From: Chloranthus sessilifolius
Lineage: Eukaryota; Streptophyta; Magnoliopsida; Chloranthales; Chloranthaceae
DNA length: 64,000 nucleotides
Assembly (NCBI GenBank): GCA_021018995.1
Contig: CM037587.1
Location: 19,035,366 to 19,099,365 of the forward strand
Reading direction: 5' to 3'
A program made the position numbers and the translations under genes. This document shows, one piece after another, positions 11,281 to 22,073 of this stretch (the stretch's first letter is position 1; each line of letters opens with the position of its first letter). The notes under the pieces were generated by a model. That model was not told the DNA's origin, searched no databases, and worked only from the letters and a program-made list of their open reading frames with translations.

Positions 11281-12957
11281 TGTGCATGATTTATTTGTGT
11301 TTTGAAAACAGATTTACAAATGATGAATTGCACTGAATTTGAAAAAGAATAAAGAAATATTAGCACAGAGAGAACTTAATTAGCCTACAAGATCAGGGCC
11401 AATTGTAGCAAGTTTTAAATGTAAGTGAGTAAAAGATCGTCCACAGGGAATTGATTTAACATGTAAGATAAACCTTCTTATCCGAGCTACCAGATCTGAC
11501 CTCTGATCCTATCTGCAAAACACATAAGATGGGAGGTTGAATTTGTCACATTAACTAAATGATAAAAGTAAAAATTAAAATAAATGATCCAGATTCGAGT
11601 TGGGGAGATTTGATGTAAATTAATAAGAATGGAGAAATAATATCTAACTTCGACTTAGTACTTGATTGCAGAATGAGAATAAATGTAAAACAAATGAGAT
11701 ATTATCCAATCTTCATTAGGCTACCAGCACAGATGCAAGAGAAAGTAATCCAACTCAAGGATTAGAATTGAGTTGAACTTATGGCTATGGTCTGTCCACT
11801 TCAATAGACACAGATCATCCAATAGTCTTCAATCCGAATCCTTGATTCAGAACAAAAAACACCACTACAAATGCTGTGAGAAATTAGGTTACAAATGCAG
11901 ATTCTCACAGGGGTAATGAATTAAGGGAAATTGCTTTAAAAACAGTAAATTTAAAGGAATCTAATGAATAAGGAGATCACTGGGAACCCTCAACACAAAT
12001 CCGATTGAGAACGTGCTGTTCACAGCAACCTTTTCAAATTCACCATTACAATTACAGAGAACAGCTTAAACAGCTCTCAGATTTATAGTCTTGAATACAA
12101 TTCTCACTTGAATTATAAGTGTGCATGATTTATTTGTGTTTTGAAAATAGATTTACAAATGATGAATTGCACTGAATTTGAAAAAAATAAAGAAATATTA
12201 GCACAGAGAGAACTTAATTAGCCTACAAGATCAGGGCCAATTGTAGCAAGTTTTAAATGTAAGTGAGTAAAAGATCGTCCACAGGGAATTGATTTAACAT
12301 GTAAGATAAACCTTCTTATCCGAGCTACCAGATCTGACCTCTGATCCTATCTGCAAAACACATAAGATGGGAGGTTGAATTTGTCACATTAACTAAATGA
12401 TAAAAGTAAAAATTAAAATAAATGATCCAGATTCGAGTTGGGGAGATTTGATGTAAATTAATAAGAATGGAGAAATAATATCTAACTTCGACTTAGTACT
12501 TGATTGCAGAATGAGAATAAATGTAAAACAAATGAGATATTATCCAATCTTCATCTGGCTACCAGCACAGATGCAAGAGAAAGTAATCCAACTCAAGGAT
12601 TAGAATTGAGTTGAACTTATGGCTATGGTCTGTCCACTTCAATGGACACAGATCATCCAATAGTCTTCAATCCGAATCCTTGATTTAGAACAAAAAACAC
12701 CACTACAAATGTTGCGAGAAATTAGGTTACAAACGTAGATTCTCACAGGGGTAATGAATTAAGGAAAATTTCTTTAAAAATAGTAAATCTAAAGGAATCT
12801 AATGAATAAGGAGATCACAGGGAACCCTCAACACGAATCCAATTGAGAACGTACTGTTCACAGTAACCTTTTCAAATTCACCATTACAATTATAGAGAAC
12901 AGCTTAAACAGCTCTCAGATTTATAGTCTTGAATACAATTCTCACTTGAATTATAAA
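11281..12957. repeat. 839-bp tandem duplication inside LTR
   Basis: Both units start tgtgcatgatttatttg (11281 and 12120) and end in ctcacttgaattata. Point differences are scattered (for example aaaaca/aaaata early in the units), so the duplication is not very recent. Confidence 0.92.
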
Positions 12958-13090
12958 AGTATCTCACAGTTCTTAGTTACAAATAAAAGCTAGGCTATTA
13001 CAGAAGTTTCAGACAAGCTATCTTAATTGGAAATGGGGCAATAGAAATGAAACTCAAAATCTGGATACCCAAATTGGGCAAATGGTTCGT

Positions 13091-13100
13091 CTATTTATAG
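13091..13100 (-). promoter_or_regulatory. LTR TATA box, element 1
   Basis: The minus strand reads CTATAAATAG, followed by the rest of the LTR toward the PBS. The same 10-mer is found in the LTR of element B at 17033-17042. It is the likely core promoter for the genomic RNA. Confidence 0.7.
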
Positions 13101-13458
13101 TTTTCCCTAAGTCTAGCTCATATGTGTATCAACCAATCAGAATTGGTTAGATCTGTATCAATCAATAGGAGTCGAGCACAAGGATCCAGATCTGTTTTGG
13201 CCAATCAGAACTGCTTGATCTGGTTCAGCCAATCAGGTGACAGAAGCATCAATTCTGTTATGTAATTCAAAAATCTGTTTGAACTTCTAGAAGTTCCCGC
13301 CAAGTATTTCATCTTTGGGTGTTCACATGGGGTGGAATATGCCTTTGGTTCGTGCTCAGAATCTTCTGGAATGTCTCTGGGCTTTTAAATGCATTGGGGC
13401 ACGTGCAGAGATTACTGAATTGCCCTTGCAGATGCTGAGAATCTTTAGGATATCATTT

Positions 13459-13672
13459 CGCACAATTTGGAGAACTTTTCGTAGGGTACTGTGACTTCTG
13501 AAGCTCTTTTCGCACAGTTCTGGTGCTGTTCGCAAGGAGTTCTCTTCTTTTCGAATAGGTCAGGGATCCTTTCGAATAGTTCAGGTGCACTTTGAAAACT
13601 AAGCCTGGAGCTTTTAGTTCTTTTCGCAAAGTTCAGGTTCTTTTCGAAAAGTTCAAGTTCTTTTCGAAAAGC
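13459..13672. repeat. Phased TTCGAA-type array in LTR of element 1 (right copy)
   Basis: CG positions are 13459, 13480, 13511, 13531, 13552, 13573, (13593 decayed to TG), 13625, 13645 and 13665. Intervals are 21, 31, 20, 21, 21, 20, 32, 20 and 20. The left LTR carries one additional 20-bp unit at the end. Confidence 0.85.
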
Positions 13673-13965
13673 ATTCTGTAATGTATTCTTCTGTTCGAAT
13701 AGCTCCAAACCTCTTTCCAGGTTGAGATCAGGGCTTTGTCCTCTTTAGTTGAGGCATTTTGACAGCCAGTGAGGTTGTCCCTTCTCCTTCTTCCACTAGA
13801 TTAGCATGAGTCATCATCTTTTTGGCACTTTTAAGCTGCTTTCAAGGTTAAGCGTGCCTTTATTGTTAGGTGTAAAACAAACGCTAAAACACTTATTTAG
13901 TACTCTCAAAGGTCTATCAAGACTCAGGTTAAGGGGTGAAAAATGGTATTTTCCAGTTCTCAACA

Positions 13966-14869
13966 ATGGGGTCCTGGGATATGTGGGAAAAGGGGGTTTG
14001 GGCCAATGGGCCTGGGGGTATGTGGGAGTTTGGTGATTGGGCCATGGGGCCTTGGGGTAAGTGGGTAATGGGGGATTGGGTGGTGTGGATTATGGGGGGT
14101 TGATGGGGGTCATGGGAGAGTAAGGCATGGAGATTAGCTAGGGTATGGGATGGGTTCATGGGCATGGGGTGTGAAGGAGGAGGGGGGGTGTTTTGAGAAG
14201 CCTTCCACATGGAATAGGCTTGGAGCATCTCCTCCATCATGGTCATGGAGGAAGGGCTGGATGAAGATGGGGGATTTAAGGGGTGATGGGGTATAGGCGG
14301 GATGGAGGTGGTGGAAAATTTGGGCATGGCCCCGGTATAATCGGGCATGGCCATGGTAGGTGGGGGTGTATGGGGTGGATGAGGGGATGCATTGGGTATG
14401 TTTTGGGATGATGGGGGGCATGATGAGGAGGGATGAGGAAAGTTGGGCATGGCCCTGGTAAAAATGGGCATGACCCGGATGGGTGGGAAATTTTGTGGAG
14501 GGGCGGATAGGGCGAAAGTGGCGTATGTGAATGTGGGTGGATCGGGTCTATAGGGGGATGATGGGAATTGGGGCATGGATGTGGATTGGGAAAATGGGTT
14601 TGGCATGGGCATGATTTGGGCAAAAGATGGAGAATGGGGGGTAGGACATAGGATATTTTGAGGGGTATCGGTTGGGAAAATGGGGGCACCAAATGGGCAG
14701 GTAACGGTAAAAGGGGGTTGGGTGAGGGGATGGTGGAAAAGACTTCTCTCGAATGGGAGTGGGTTGGTGAATGTGGTGGGGATGAGTCGGGATCGCTGTA
14801 AGCTGGGTCCACTACCCACGACATTCTACGGGAGCGGGTCGGGTAAGGGTGCCTTGGATAAGGCCCCAA
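13966..14869 (-). pseudogene. Proline-rich gag-like N-terminal region of element B, interrupted by element 1
   Basis: On the minus strand from 14869 a frame opens with MGPYPRHPYPTRSRRMSWVV, then Pro/Ser/His-rich sequence. A second frame (from 14819) carries the same low-complexity composition and includes MTMMEEMLQAYSMWKASQ, the only helix-like block. One frameshift seems likely. The position after LTR, PBS and leader suggests the start of gag, but I see no gag domain or zinc knuckle before the break. Confidence 0.4.
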
Positions 14870-16299
14870 AATCCTCCTGCTTCTTCCCCTACGGGACGGC
14901 GGAGGGCAAGATGATGCCGTTGTGCCGACACCACAAACTATATCTTTTTGGGCTTTGATTTATATATTTTTTTGGATTTCTTTTGAAAAACGTTTTGAAA
15001 AGCAATGGTTTCGAGGCCTTGGAATTCCCTTTTCGGGTGGCCCTCGTACCTTAATTCAAGACCCGCACCGATGATTCTGACGCACTTCGGAAGAATCGAA
15101 GGAGAACCTTCGATCGATTGAAGGCATAGAAATCCAGGCAAACAATCTGATCCCCCGAGATGAGGCAAAAAGAAGTTGCCTTCTCTTGACCGGTGAGGGC
15201 GTATTGGGTGTCGGAGATGGCGGGGCCTAAAGAAGGCACTAAGCACACTAATCGGGGAACTTGAGAAGTGAAATGGGCCAAGGATTCGGGCTGGGGTGCT
15301 GCTAAACAGACCTGGCGAAACTAATACTTGCGCCCAGGTTGCAGGGGAGCTCTTTTACACTGGCGAAACTATTAGTTGCACCAAGGTAAAAAAGTGAAGT
15401 TTAAAGCTGGCTAATAGTTGCGTCAGTTATAAATTCCAGCTTTTTATGCTGGCGCAACTAATACATGCGCCAGCCAAAAACAGATACTCCAGAATTTTTT
15501 ACAGCAGCCACCAACACCCGAAATGAGTCTCTTTTATGGTTCTTTGTGAAAGCTAGGCTTCCGGGAACTGAGCTATTTTTTTTGGTGATCGATTCTCTCC
15601 TCACAACACCTAAAGGGTTTGGGTCCGGTATAACTCGCTAGCACGCTCCCCAAGGGTTTTAAGCTTCGGAATGGGAATCTACCCGATATACCTCCGGTGC
15701 AAGTGCCTTCTCAGATACTAGGTGGGCTGGGACTTTTCTGGATCATCACTACTAGGGGCTGCCGCCATACTAAGACCCGGGTGTTTATGTGTTTGCCTAA
15801 TCCAACCCCTTTGAAAATCTAAACCGCAAAAATAAATAAATTAAGCTCCCTAACTTGGTTCAATTTTAATTTTTTTCAAAGCTTCTTCTTTTTTTGGAAG
15901 TTTTCTTTAATTTAAAGACCGGGAGTGATTATCCCGTGCCGCCACTACGGGCCGGCGTCCACTATTAGGATATGAGTGCGCAAGTAGGCCCGCCAATCGG
16001 CTAAGGCACTTTAAATGATGGAAATTTAAAGGAAATTAAAAGACAATGCACAAGTAGGCCCGCCAATCGGCTAAGGCACTAAAATGACGGAAAAGTAAGG
16101 AATTTTAAAGGACAATGCGCATGTAGGCCCGGCAATCGGCAAAGGCTCGTAAATGACGAAAAAGTAGGGGTAAGTAAAACAACTTAATCGGAGGGGTGAG
16201 TGAAAAAACAGTAAAAATAAACTAAAAAAATAGCAATAATATGTTAGTAAAAAATAAAAATAACAAGGCCAAGTTCAAGGGGAAGCTCTACAAGCTACT
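14870..16299 (-). other. 5' leader of element B, noncoding, with palindromes
   Basis: No supported gene is present. It holds four versions of a 23-bp near-palindrome (arms TGGCGCAACTA and TAGTTGCGCCA) at 15313-15336, 15361-15383, about 15412-15434 and 15450-15472, and a three-copy 70-bp tandem repeat at 15978-16185. The same palindrome recurs in the LTR of this element. Confidence 0.6.
15978..16185. repeat. Three tandem copies of a 70-bp unit
   Basis: The block caagtaggcccgccaatcgg starts at 15981 and 16051, and a diverged copy (catgtaggcccggcaatcgg) at 16120, giving periods of 70 and 69 bp. Each is followed by aaatgayg and an A-rich stretch. Confidence 0.9.
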
Positions 16300-16316
16300 C
16301 CCCAGCAGAGTCGCCA
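16300..16316 (-). other. Primer binding site of element B
   Basis: The plus strand reads ccccagcagagtcgcca, a tRNA 3'-end-like sequence ending in CCA, placed 2 bp from the LTR. Tat/Ogre-lineage elements are reported to use tRNA-Arg; I cannot confirm the tRNA here. Confidence 0.7.
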
Positions 16317-17032
16317 TCTGTGCAACCATGAGAATCGGGACGATCCCGTCGCGACGATGCGCTCTCTAACGAAAAATATAGAGTCGCCACCCGGAGCTTT
16401 TGGTGTCCCGGGATACCTAGTTTATTTTTATGAGCACCTAAGTGCTAAAAATATGACTCTAAATCTGGTCCACACCAAAGGCTCTTGGGTAGGGGCTTCG
16501 GTTATAGATCGGAAAGGTGTTAGGCACCCGATCAACCCGCTTAACGCGGTTTCTACTAATAGCCAAAAATAAAATGAAGTAGAAGCAAAGAAAATAGCTT
16601 CCTCTTGCCCAAAAGGGCTTAGAATCCTATTTGTGCCCCTCCATTCCTACCGAAAAATCGACGGCGTAACGGCACAAATGGGAGGATGGAGGGAGCTAGA
16701 AAGAGATAGGAGAAGAAAGGGGAGAGCCGGAGCCCTCGGGCCCTTGTAGCACTGTAGAGGAGCCTTGCGTGGCTTGCTTTGATGAGCTGTTGAAGGCTTT
16801 GTATGGTGGAAAGTGGGGTTCTAACTCTTAAGGCTTGAAGCTAAGAGGTAGGGAAGGGAGGCTAGGGGATCACACACACCTAGGCTAAGGGTTTTGGATA
16901 CAAGAACAAGCTCAAAGGGAGGTTCTGGAATTTAGGTGAAAATAGCGTACAAAAGGGAGGAAGAACTTTTCACTTTGAGCTCTTTCTCTCTTAAGCAAAT
17001 TTCTCAACCCCTAAACCAAAGGGTGGGGGGCT

Positions 17033-17042
17033 CTATTTATAG
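17033..17042 (-). promoter_or_regulatory. LTR TATA box, element B
   Basis: The minus strand reads CTATAAATAG, the same 10-mer as in the LTR of element 1 although the two LTRs are otherwise unrelated. It points toward the PBS and the leader. Confidence 0.65.
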
Positions 17043-17323
17043 GAAAAGGGTGGGTTAGGAGGCCACTTAAGAGCTAAATGAGTTTAGCAATTAGATAATC
17101 TCACATCAAAGGATTCCTTGGATTTTAAGAGCTTGGAAAGGTGTGAAGGATCCTCCAATGGTGGATGATGGGGTGAGGCCTTAAGCCACTTAAAGGGGTG
17201 CAAATAGGCTTCCAAAGGGTGCAACAGAACTAGAAAAACACACCCCAAAGGTCAAGGTGGTCAACAAGTCAAACCCCAAACATGAAATTTGGGGCAAAAT
17301 CTAATAGTCATTGTTCATATGTT

Positions 17324-17553
17324 TGGCGCAACTATTAGTTGCGCCAGGCAAATGTATAGTAAAATAGTAACGAACAGTAGCTTGGAAGTTGGCTTAGTTG
17401 CGCCAGGCAAATGTATAGTAAAATAGTAATGAACAGTAGCTTGGAAGTTGGCTTCGCGAGGGGTGGGGGGACCCATTTATACCTGGCACAACTATTAATT
17501 GTGCCAAGCCATTTCTGGGGGAAAAATACCTGGCGTAACTATTAGTTGTGCCA
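17324..17553. repeat. Iterated 23-bp palindromes in LTR of element B
   Basis: Full copies at 17324-17346, 17484-17506 and 17531-17553 have arms TGGCGCAACTA / TAGTTGCGCCA or CG-to-TG decayed forms. A half copy at 17396 arises from a 59-bp tandem duplication (17337-17395 and 17396-17454). Confidence 0.85.
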
Positions 17554-17795
17554 GGCAAATCCAGGGGGAAAATGGCCTGATGCAACTAGGCAAAAAACCC
17601 TCCACAAAAATCTGATTTTCAAATGGTCATAACTTTTGATATACAACTCCGATTGAGGCAATTCTTGGCTGGTTGGAAAGCTGGAGAAGTCTATGTTCCA
17701 ATGGTATATGATTTGATATCAAAAAAAGACATCCGCTAGTTCTAGTGCACCACTCTTAATCCATTACCCGCGAAGGTTAGGTTTAGGGTTCGGAA

Positions 17796-17900
17796 TGGGT
17801 TCTAAGGGTCGGGATTGGTTTCTAAAGGTTTGGGGTAGGTTCCTAAGGGATCTAGGGTGATTCCTAAGGGTTTGGGGTGATTCCTAAGGGTTCTATATGT
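17796..17900. repeat. 21-bp G-rich minisatellite
   Basis: The unit ttcctaaggg plus a G-rich tail is repeated at 17840, 17861 and 17881, with weaker copies near 17796 and 17818. Periods are 20-22 bp. A short TTTAGGG-like run precedes it near 17785, but it is not a telomeric array. Confidence 0.75.
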
Positions 17901-17976
17901 GCCATCAAAAGCTCAGGACTACACCTCTCTCGAAAGGTGTTTCGATCGGGCCTTGGGCCAAATTTGGGAGTCTACA

Positions 17977-18690
17977 CTTATGTCATGCAGAAATCGATCA
18001 AAGGACAAGCCATTGTTGATTATCTCATAGGCCTCCCACTCTCGAATGATGAACCCATCTGCACAAATTTTTACGATGAAGACCTGTTCATGATTCATAA
18101 CGAAGAGCCTGATGAGACGTCCCGAACCCTCTATTTTGACGGTGCTCTAAACCACAAAGGAAAAGATATCGGGATAGTCCTCCTAAGCCCAGAAGGAGTT
18201 GTCATACCTAAAACTTTTTAACTAGATTTTCCCGTCACTAATAATGTCATAGAATATGAAGCTTTTATAGCTGGGCTACGAGCAACACTACAATTAGGAG
18301 TTAAACAATTAAAAACCATCGACGATTCCAAACTAGTAATTTCACAAGTTACAGGAGAATGGAAAACTAAGGAAAGGAAACTAATGACATACCTAGAAAC
18401 TGCTTAATATTTAATAAAGAAATTTGAAAGAATCTCTTTTATATACATCCCTAGATTAGAAAATGAGCTCGCAGATTCCTTAGCCACGCTAGCCTCGGTC
18501 ATCCAAATACCAGTCAGACAAAATACCAAAACCTTCTTTATTGAAAAGCTGATAGTAGCCGCCCACGAGGTAGCATGGATCGTCAAAAGAGAATTACCCA
18601 TCCTCCCCACAAGTACAGGACCAAAAGGAGTAATTATCCCGGAGAAGCACGTCAAGGCAGAAATCGAAGTCGCCATGTTCAGATTTGAAA
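17977..18690 (+). pseudogene. Archaeal-type RNase H (aRNH) of element C
   Basis: It begins in the linker (MQKSIKGQAIVDYL) and enters the aRNH fold: LYFDGALNHKG (first Asp), EYEAFIAGLRATLQLG (Glu), DDSKLVISQVTGEW (Asp) and NELADSLATLAS (last Asp). All four acidic positions are present. The reading is broken by stops at about 18222 and 18405. Dual RNase H is diagnostic for the Tat lineage; the enzyme would degrade RNA in RNA:DNA hybrids. Confidence 0.82.
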
Positions 18691-19890
18691 AATCACCGAT
18701 TGACGATGGACAGCCATGATACTTTGATATCTGAAATTTCTTAAAATATCAGCATGTCTCTCTGTACACTACCAAAATCGAGCAAAAGACCATAAGGAAC
18801 AGATGCGCCCGATTCTGCGTACTCGATGAAATATTATACAAAGAAGCCTTCACCAAAGGAGTACTACTACGATGCATCACGACCGTCGAAAGACAATACA
18901 TTATCCAAGAAGCACACGCTAGTACCTACGACGCCCACTCCGGTAGACAGAGACTCGCCGATCAAGTTAAACGACAAGATTACTTCTGGCCAACAACGAT
19001 CAGAGATTGCCACCTCTATGTTCAATCCTGCAAGCAATGCCAAGAACACACCTCACTCATCAATGCTTCATCAGTTACATTGAATAGCATGACTTTGCCA
19101 TGGTTTTTTTCAATGTGGGCCTTCTACATCATTAGCCCTTTCACTGATATAGTTGGGAACACTCACAAACACGCATTCATACTTATAGTTCCCAATGTGT
19201 TTATCATCGACAAAGGACCACAGTTTATCACAGAGAAGACGAAGAAGCTATTCAAGAAGTATAGCATCGATATATGCCACTCGTCACCGTTCTACCCTCA
19301 AGGTAATGGACAAGCGAAAGCTATGAACAAAACACTAATTTGAATCTTAAAATACACAGTAAAAACAAGCAATGGAGCAGACTGGCCTGAACGATTACCA
19401 GAAACACTCTGGGCCTATAGGACCTCTATTTGTACGGCTACTGGCCAAACTCCCTAACTCCTCACCAATGGGATGGAGGCAGTCCTATCATATGAGATAC
19501 AACTACCATCTTTACGCATTAAACTCGATGATGAGCTATCCTTAGAGGCGAGGAGAATTGCCCTACTCACGCAGCTAGAGCAGCTTAATGAAACACATCT
19601 AAGGGTGGCTGACCATGCTCGGTATATCAGAGGAGAGTAGCCAGGGCTTATGATAAGAAAGTCCTTGAACGAACCTTTAATATCAGAGAATTAGTTTAGA
19701 AGAAAATTATGCCTTCCAAGTATGCCCACTCGAAAGGAAAACTGAAATTGAACTGGGAAGGCCTATATATCATAACAGTCGCATACCCTGGAAATGCCTA
19801 TAAACTAGCGAACCAAGATGGGGAAGAACTCCCTAGTCCTTGCAACTCCATGTACCTTAGAAAATACTATCCCTAACCCTGTGATCATCA
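18691..19890 (+). pseudogene. Integrase of element C (broken)
   Basis: The zinc finger region (HSGRQRLADQV, CHLYVQSCKQCQEH) is followed by the core. Part of the first-Asp region appears lost between about 19150 and 19190, where D has extra sequence. IIDKGPQFI keeps the second Asp. The Glu position in NGQAKAMNKT is Lys. The C-terminal LKLNWEGLYIITVA is present. Stops lie at 18718, 18733, about 19342 and later. Confidence 0.8.
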
Positions 19891-21045
19891 CATCCTGTGG
19901 TTAAATACTTATACTTACCACCCCCGTAGTCGTCACGACCAATTCGTTGGTCGTACACCTTCAATTCTCAGAATATCCTTATGACCTCCAATCTATTGCC
20001 CACCTTTTCTCACTCGGGCAATTTGATGAAAGGACTAGTGACCTATCTAACCCCTTTCAAAAGCATAAGTAACACCCGATCCTCACTTCTCTTCCCCCGT
20101 CATTGGAGGAGACGTTAGAGCAAACAAAAATGAAGATGTTAGGTTCAATCAAAACTCATTATTTTTGTGCTAGCAGGATACTTTCAAAAAAATATATATG
20201 CATTTACATGTCCAAAAAAATCAAGTGAGAGCATTATGACGAATGAGCAAGTCAATGAGCTCAGAGAAGCATAAGCAGACGTGAGGGCATCTCTGATAAT
20301 TTCACTAGAAGTGTATAAGCAAGCTGCAAGGGCATCCCTGATGTCTCCATACTACTAGATGGCATCGTAAGGTGGCGGGAGGAGGATAAACTCCTGCTAA
20401 TAGAAGAATGTGAGATTTTGATGGTGCCGAAACATGACGAAGAGCCCGATCATGGCATCTCGCACCCCTCTGAGAAAAGACTGTTACTTACCCCTTTTGG
20501 AAAGCATTAGATATAAACTACTCCTCCCATCACTGAGCCTTACCTCCCTTCGCTATTTTTTTTATTTTTGGACAATAAATAAGGAGCCTTGTAGGATATT
20601 CCTAGAAATGAAACCAAAAATTGATGAATGACGACTGGCGTAATCACCTATTATACATACCATACTTCTCCCTAATAACCACGAGATAGGATGGCCACCA
20701 CCCTAGGATAGACCCCGCATACAACTGACCTAATCATAAAGATGACTTCACCAGTTCGGTGACCACCGATCAACTTTTTTCTTCAAAACTAACTCACCAG
20801 ATAAACATGACTGCTCATAGACTCAAAGTGCTCACCGCGAAACCCAAAAAAGCTCCATTGCATATTGATGTTGGGGCATTTTTTTTTTGGATTAGAAGAA
20901 GAATCATCTCAAAAATGTCGGCTTGTCCACAAAGAAGATAAGAAATGACGAAGTTACCCTCCGAAAAGCGCTATCGAAGATACCATACTGCTGATCCTAC
21001 CACGCTCCTATGTTGGGGCATTTTAATTTTTAATAATAACCTAAA
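19891..21045 (+). other. 3' noncoding region of element C
   Basis: It is homologous to 59941-61055 of D, with no gene seen. It contains two copies of a ttggggcattttt block (20873 and 21014), also doubled in D (60893 and 61035), which resembles the purine-rich tract before Tat LTRs. No LTR follows directly. Confidence 0.65.
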
Positions 21046-21119
21046 CTAAAACATGAAAATCAAATAGCAATAAAAAGGACTCCTAAAACTAGACCCTAAA
21101 GTGGACAGTCCTAATCCCT

Positions 21120-21383
21120 TCAATCATCCATGATGGATCTCCCTTCCTTCGGCTTTGAAAATGCGCAATTCCACATCTCCTCAAAGATGTCGCCCACGTG
21201 TGGTGATGAAAAATGCGCTTGTGGTGGAGAAGATGGTGGGGTCAGAGATGGCAGCTCTATATCAATCAACTCATGCTTTGCCAAATCGAACGGTGGTCGA
21301 GGTGCGTGAAGGCGTGGACGTTTCCTAGCCGGTTCCATCAATTTTTTCACTGTCGAGCGGGTACGATATTTGATAGGCGCCAT
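21120..21383 (-). CDS. Small hypothetical ORF, basic and proline-rich
   Basis: ATG at 21383; about 87 residues opening MAPIKYRTRSTVKKLMEPAR, with a basic N-terminus followed by a Pro/Ser-rich segment. It is not recognised. The basic start resembles the N-termini of the accessory proteins of elements 1 and 2. It lies about 170 bp downstream (minus strand) of a TCAATCGATTGA cluster, with an AT-rich TATA-like stretch near 21450. It could belong to F or to the 3' side of element C. Confidence 0.3.
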   Translation of the reverse strand: MAPIKYRTRSTVKKLMEPARKRPRLHAPRPPFDLAKHELIDIELPSLTPPSSPPQAHFSSPHVGDIFEEMWNCAFSKPKEGRSIMDD

Positions 21384-21556
21384 AACCAAAGCGTGGGGAA
21401 GAGGGAATAATAATTTGACTGAGGCGATGAAAAGGACTACCCTAAGAATGATTTAAATAAAGAAAAACTGCTAAACACGGACTCTTAGGACTCAAAGAAG
21501 GACTCAAATCTCGAATTTCGAAATGGAAGAGGTATTCTTCCGGAAATATAACTCTG

Positions 21557-21813
21557 TCAATCGATTGACATTTCAGTGTCAATCGATTGATACTAGATGT
21601 CAAAGGTGCCATTGCGTGCATGGTTCAAATTCTATTTTTTCGAAGCAATAACTATTAGAAACTTTCTGTTACTGACAGATTTAGACATTTTTGCCCACAT
21701 AGTAGTCAATCGATTGAGAATTGTTCCTCAATCGATCGACTATTGAAGTTTAATTTATGAGAATTTAAGAATTTAATGCTCAATAGATTGAGAGAGACAT
21801 CTCAATCGATTGG
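21557..21813. repeat. TCAATCGATTGA pairs, downstream cluster of F
   Basis: Three pairs of the 12-bp palindrome or one-base variants start at 21557/21579, 21706/21728 and 21780/21802, each exactly 22 bp apart. The 10-bp sequences between partners differ. Confidence 0.9.
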
Positions 21814-22073
21814 CTGATGCACAAATGCACCAATCTGAGAATACAGAGAAAAATATACCATGCTAAAAACACTCTGATTGCATTGATTGAAATGATTTGA
21901 TTACACCATTGAGCCCATCATCAACTAAAAGATCAACTAAACAAACTACAATTGACCCTACATAAAAAAAATATATCTAAAAACACATCAAACCAAACAA
22001 AAACAACAAACACTCATACTAACAAACAAACACACTAAGCATCATCATCATCATCAAATCCAGGGTCTCCCTC

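Larger units (their letters stand above)
1..13965 (-). mobile_element. Element 1: Athila-like Ty3/gypsy LTR retrotransposon, left end outside window
   Basis: The order on the minus strand is 5' LTR (13965-11266), PBS (11259-11245), gag, protease, RT-RNase H, integrase, spacer, accessory gene, 3' noncoding, polypurine tract and 3' LTR (837 to beyond position 1). Bases 1-837 match 13147-13965 almost base for base. LTR ends are TGTT...AACA. The tRNA-Asp primer site, the DLGAS-type protease and an accessory ORF after integrase on the same strand fit the Athila lineage. Every coding module is broken. The element is inserted in element B; the right flank begins ATGGG, and the matching left target duplication lies outside the window. 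Confidence 0.88.
11266..13965 (-). repeat. 5' LTR of element 1 (2,700 bp, with internal duplication)
   Basis: It runs TGTT (11266) to AACA (13965), next to the PBS. It contains an 839-bp tandem duplication (11281-12119 and 12120-12957), a TATA box at 13091-13100 and a TTCGAA array at 13459-13665. Without the duplication the LTR would be about 1.86 kb. Confidence 0.9.
13966..17976 (-). mobile_element. Element B: Tat-type LTR element, 5' part only
   Basis: An LTR with TGTAGACTCCC at its element-sense start (17976) and GGTTGCACA at its end (16319) is followed on the minus strand by a PBS (16316-16300), a leader and a proline-rich gag-like reading frame that stops abruptly where element 1 begins (13965/13966). 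The rest must lie left of element 1, outside the window. The right flank is element C, so B is inserted in C. Confidence 0.7.
16319..17976 (-). repeat. 5' LTR of element B (1,658 bp)
   Basis: The boundaries are TG at 16319 and tctaca ending at 17976; in element sense it starts TGTAGACTCCC and ends GGTTGCACA. It has a TATA box at 17033-17042 (minus). It also contains the palindrome group at 17324-17553 with a 59-bp tandem duplication, and a G-rich minisatellite at 17796-17900. To its right the sequence is RNase H coding of element C. Confidence 0.75.
17977..21045 (+). mobile_element. Element C: 3' half of a Tat-lineage element
   Basis: Sequence 17977-21045 is collinear with 57913-61055 of element D: end of pol RNase H, archaeal-type RNase H, integrase, 3' noncoding. 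The 5' part is missing at the junction with element B's LTR, so B most likely inserted here. No LTR of C is in the window. Confidence 0.8.

Noticed and set aside
13445-13708. ORF with repeated LFEK motifs, minus strand
   Set aside because: It is the translation of the 20-bp TTCGAA repeat unit in the LTR; there is no gene context and the left LTR copy does not keep the same frame.
17780-17900. Interstitial telomere
   Set aside because: Only one TTTAGGG-like word occurs; the rest is a 21-bp G-rich minisatellite.
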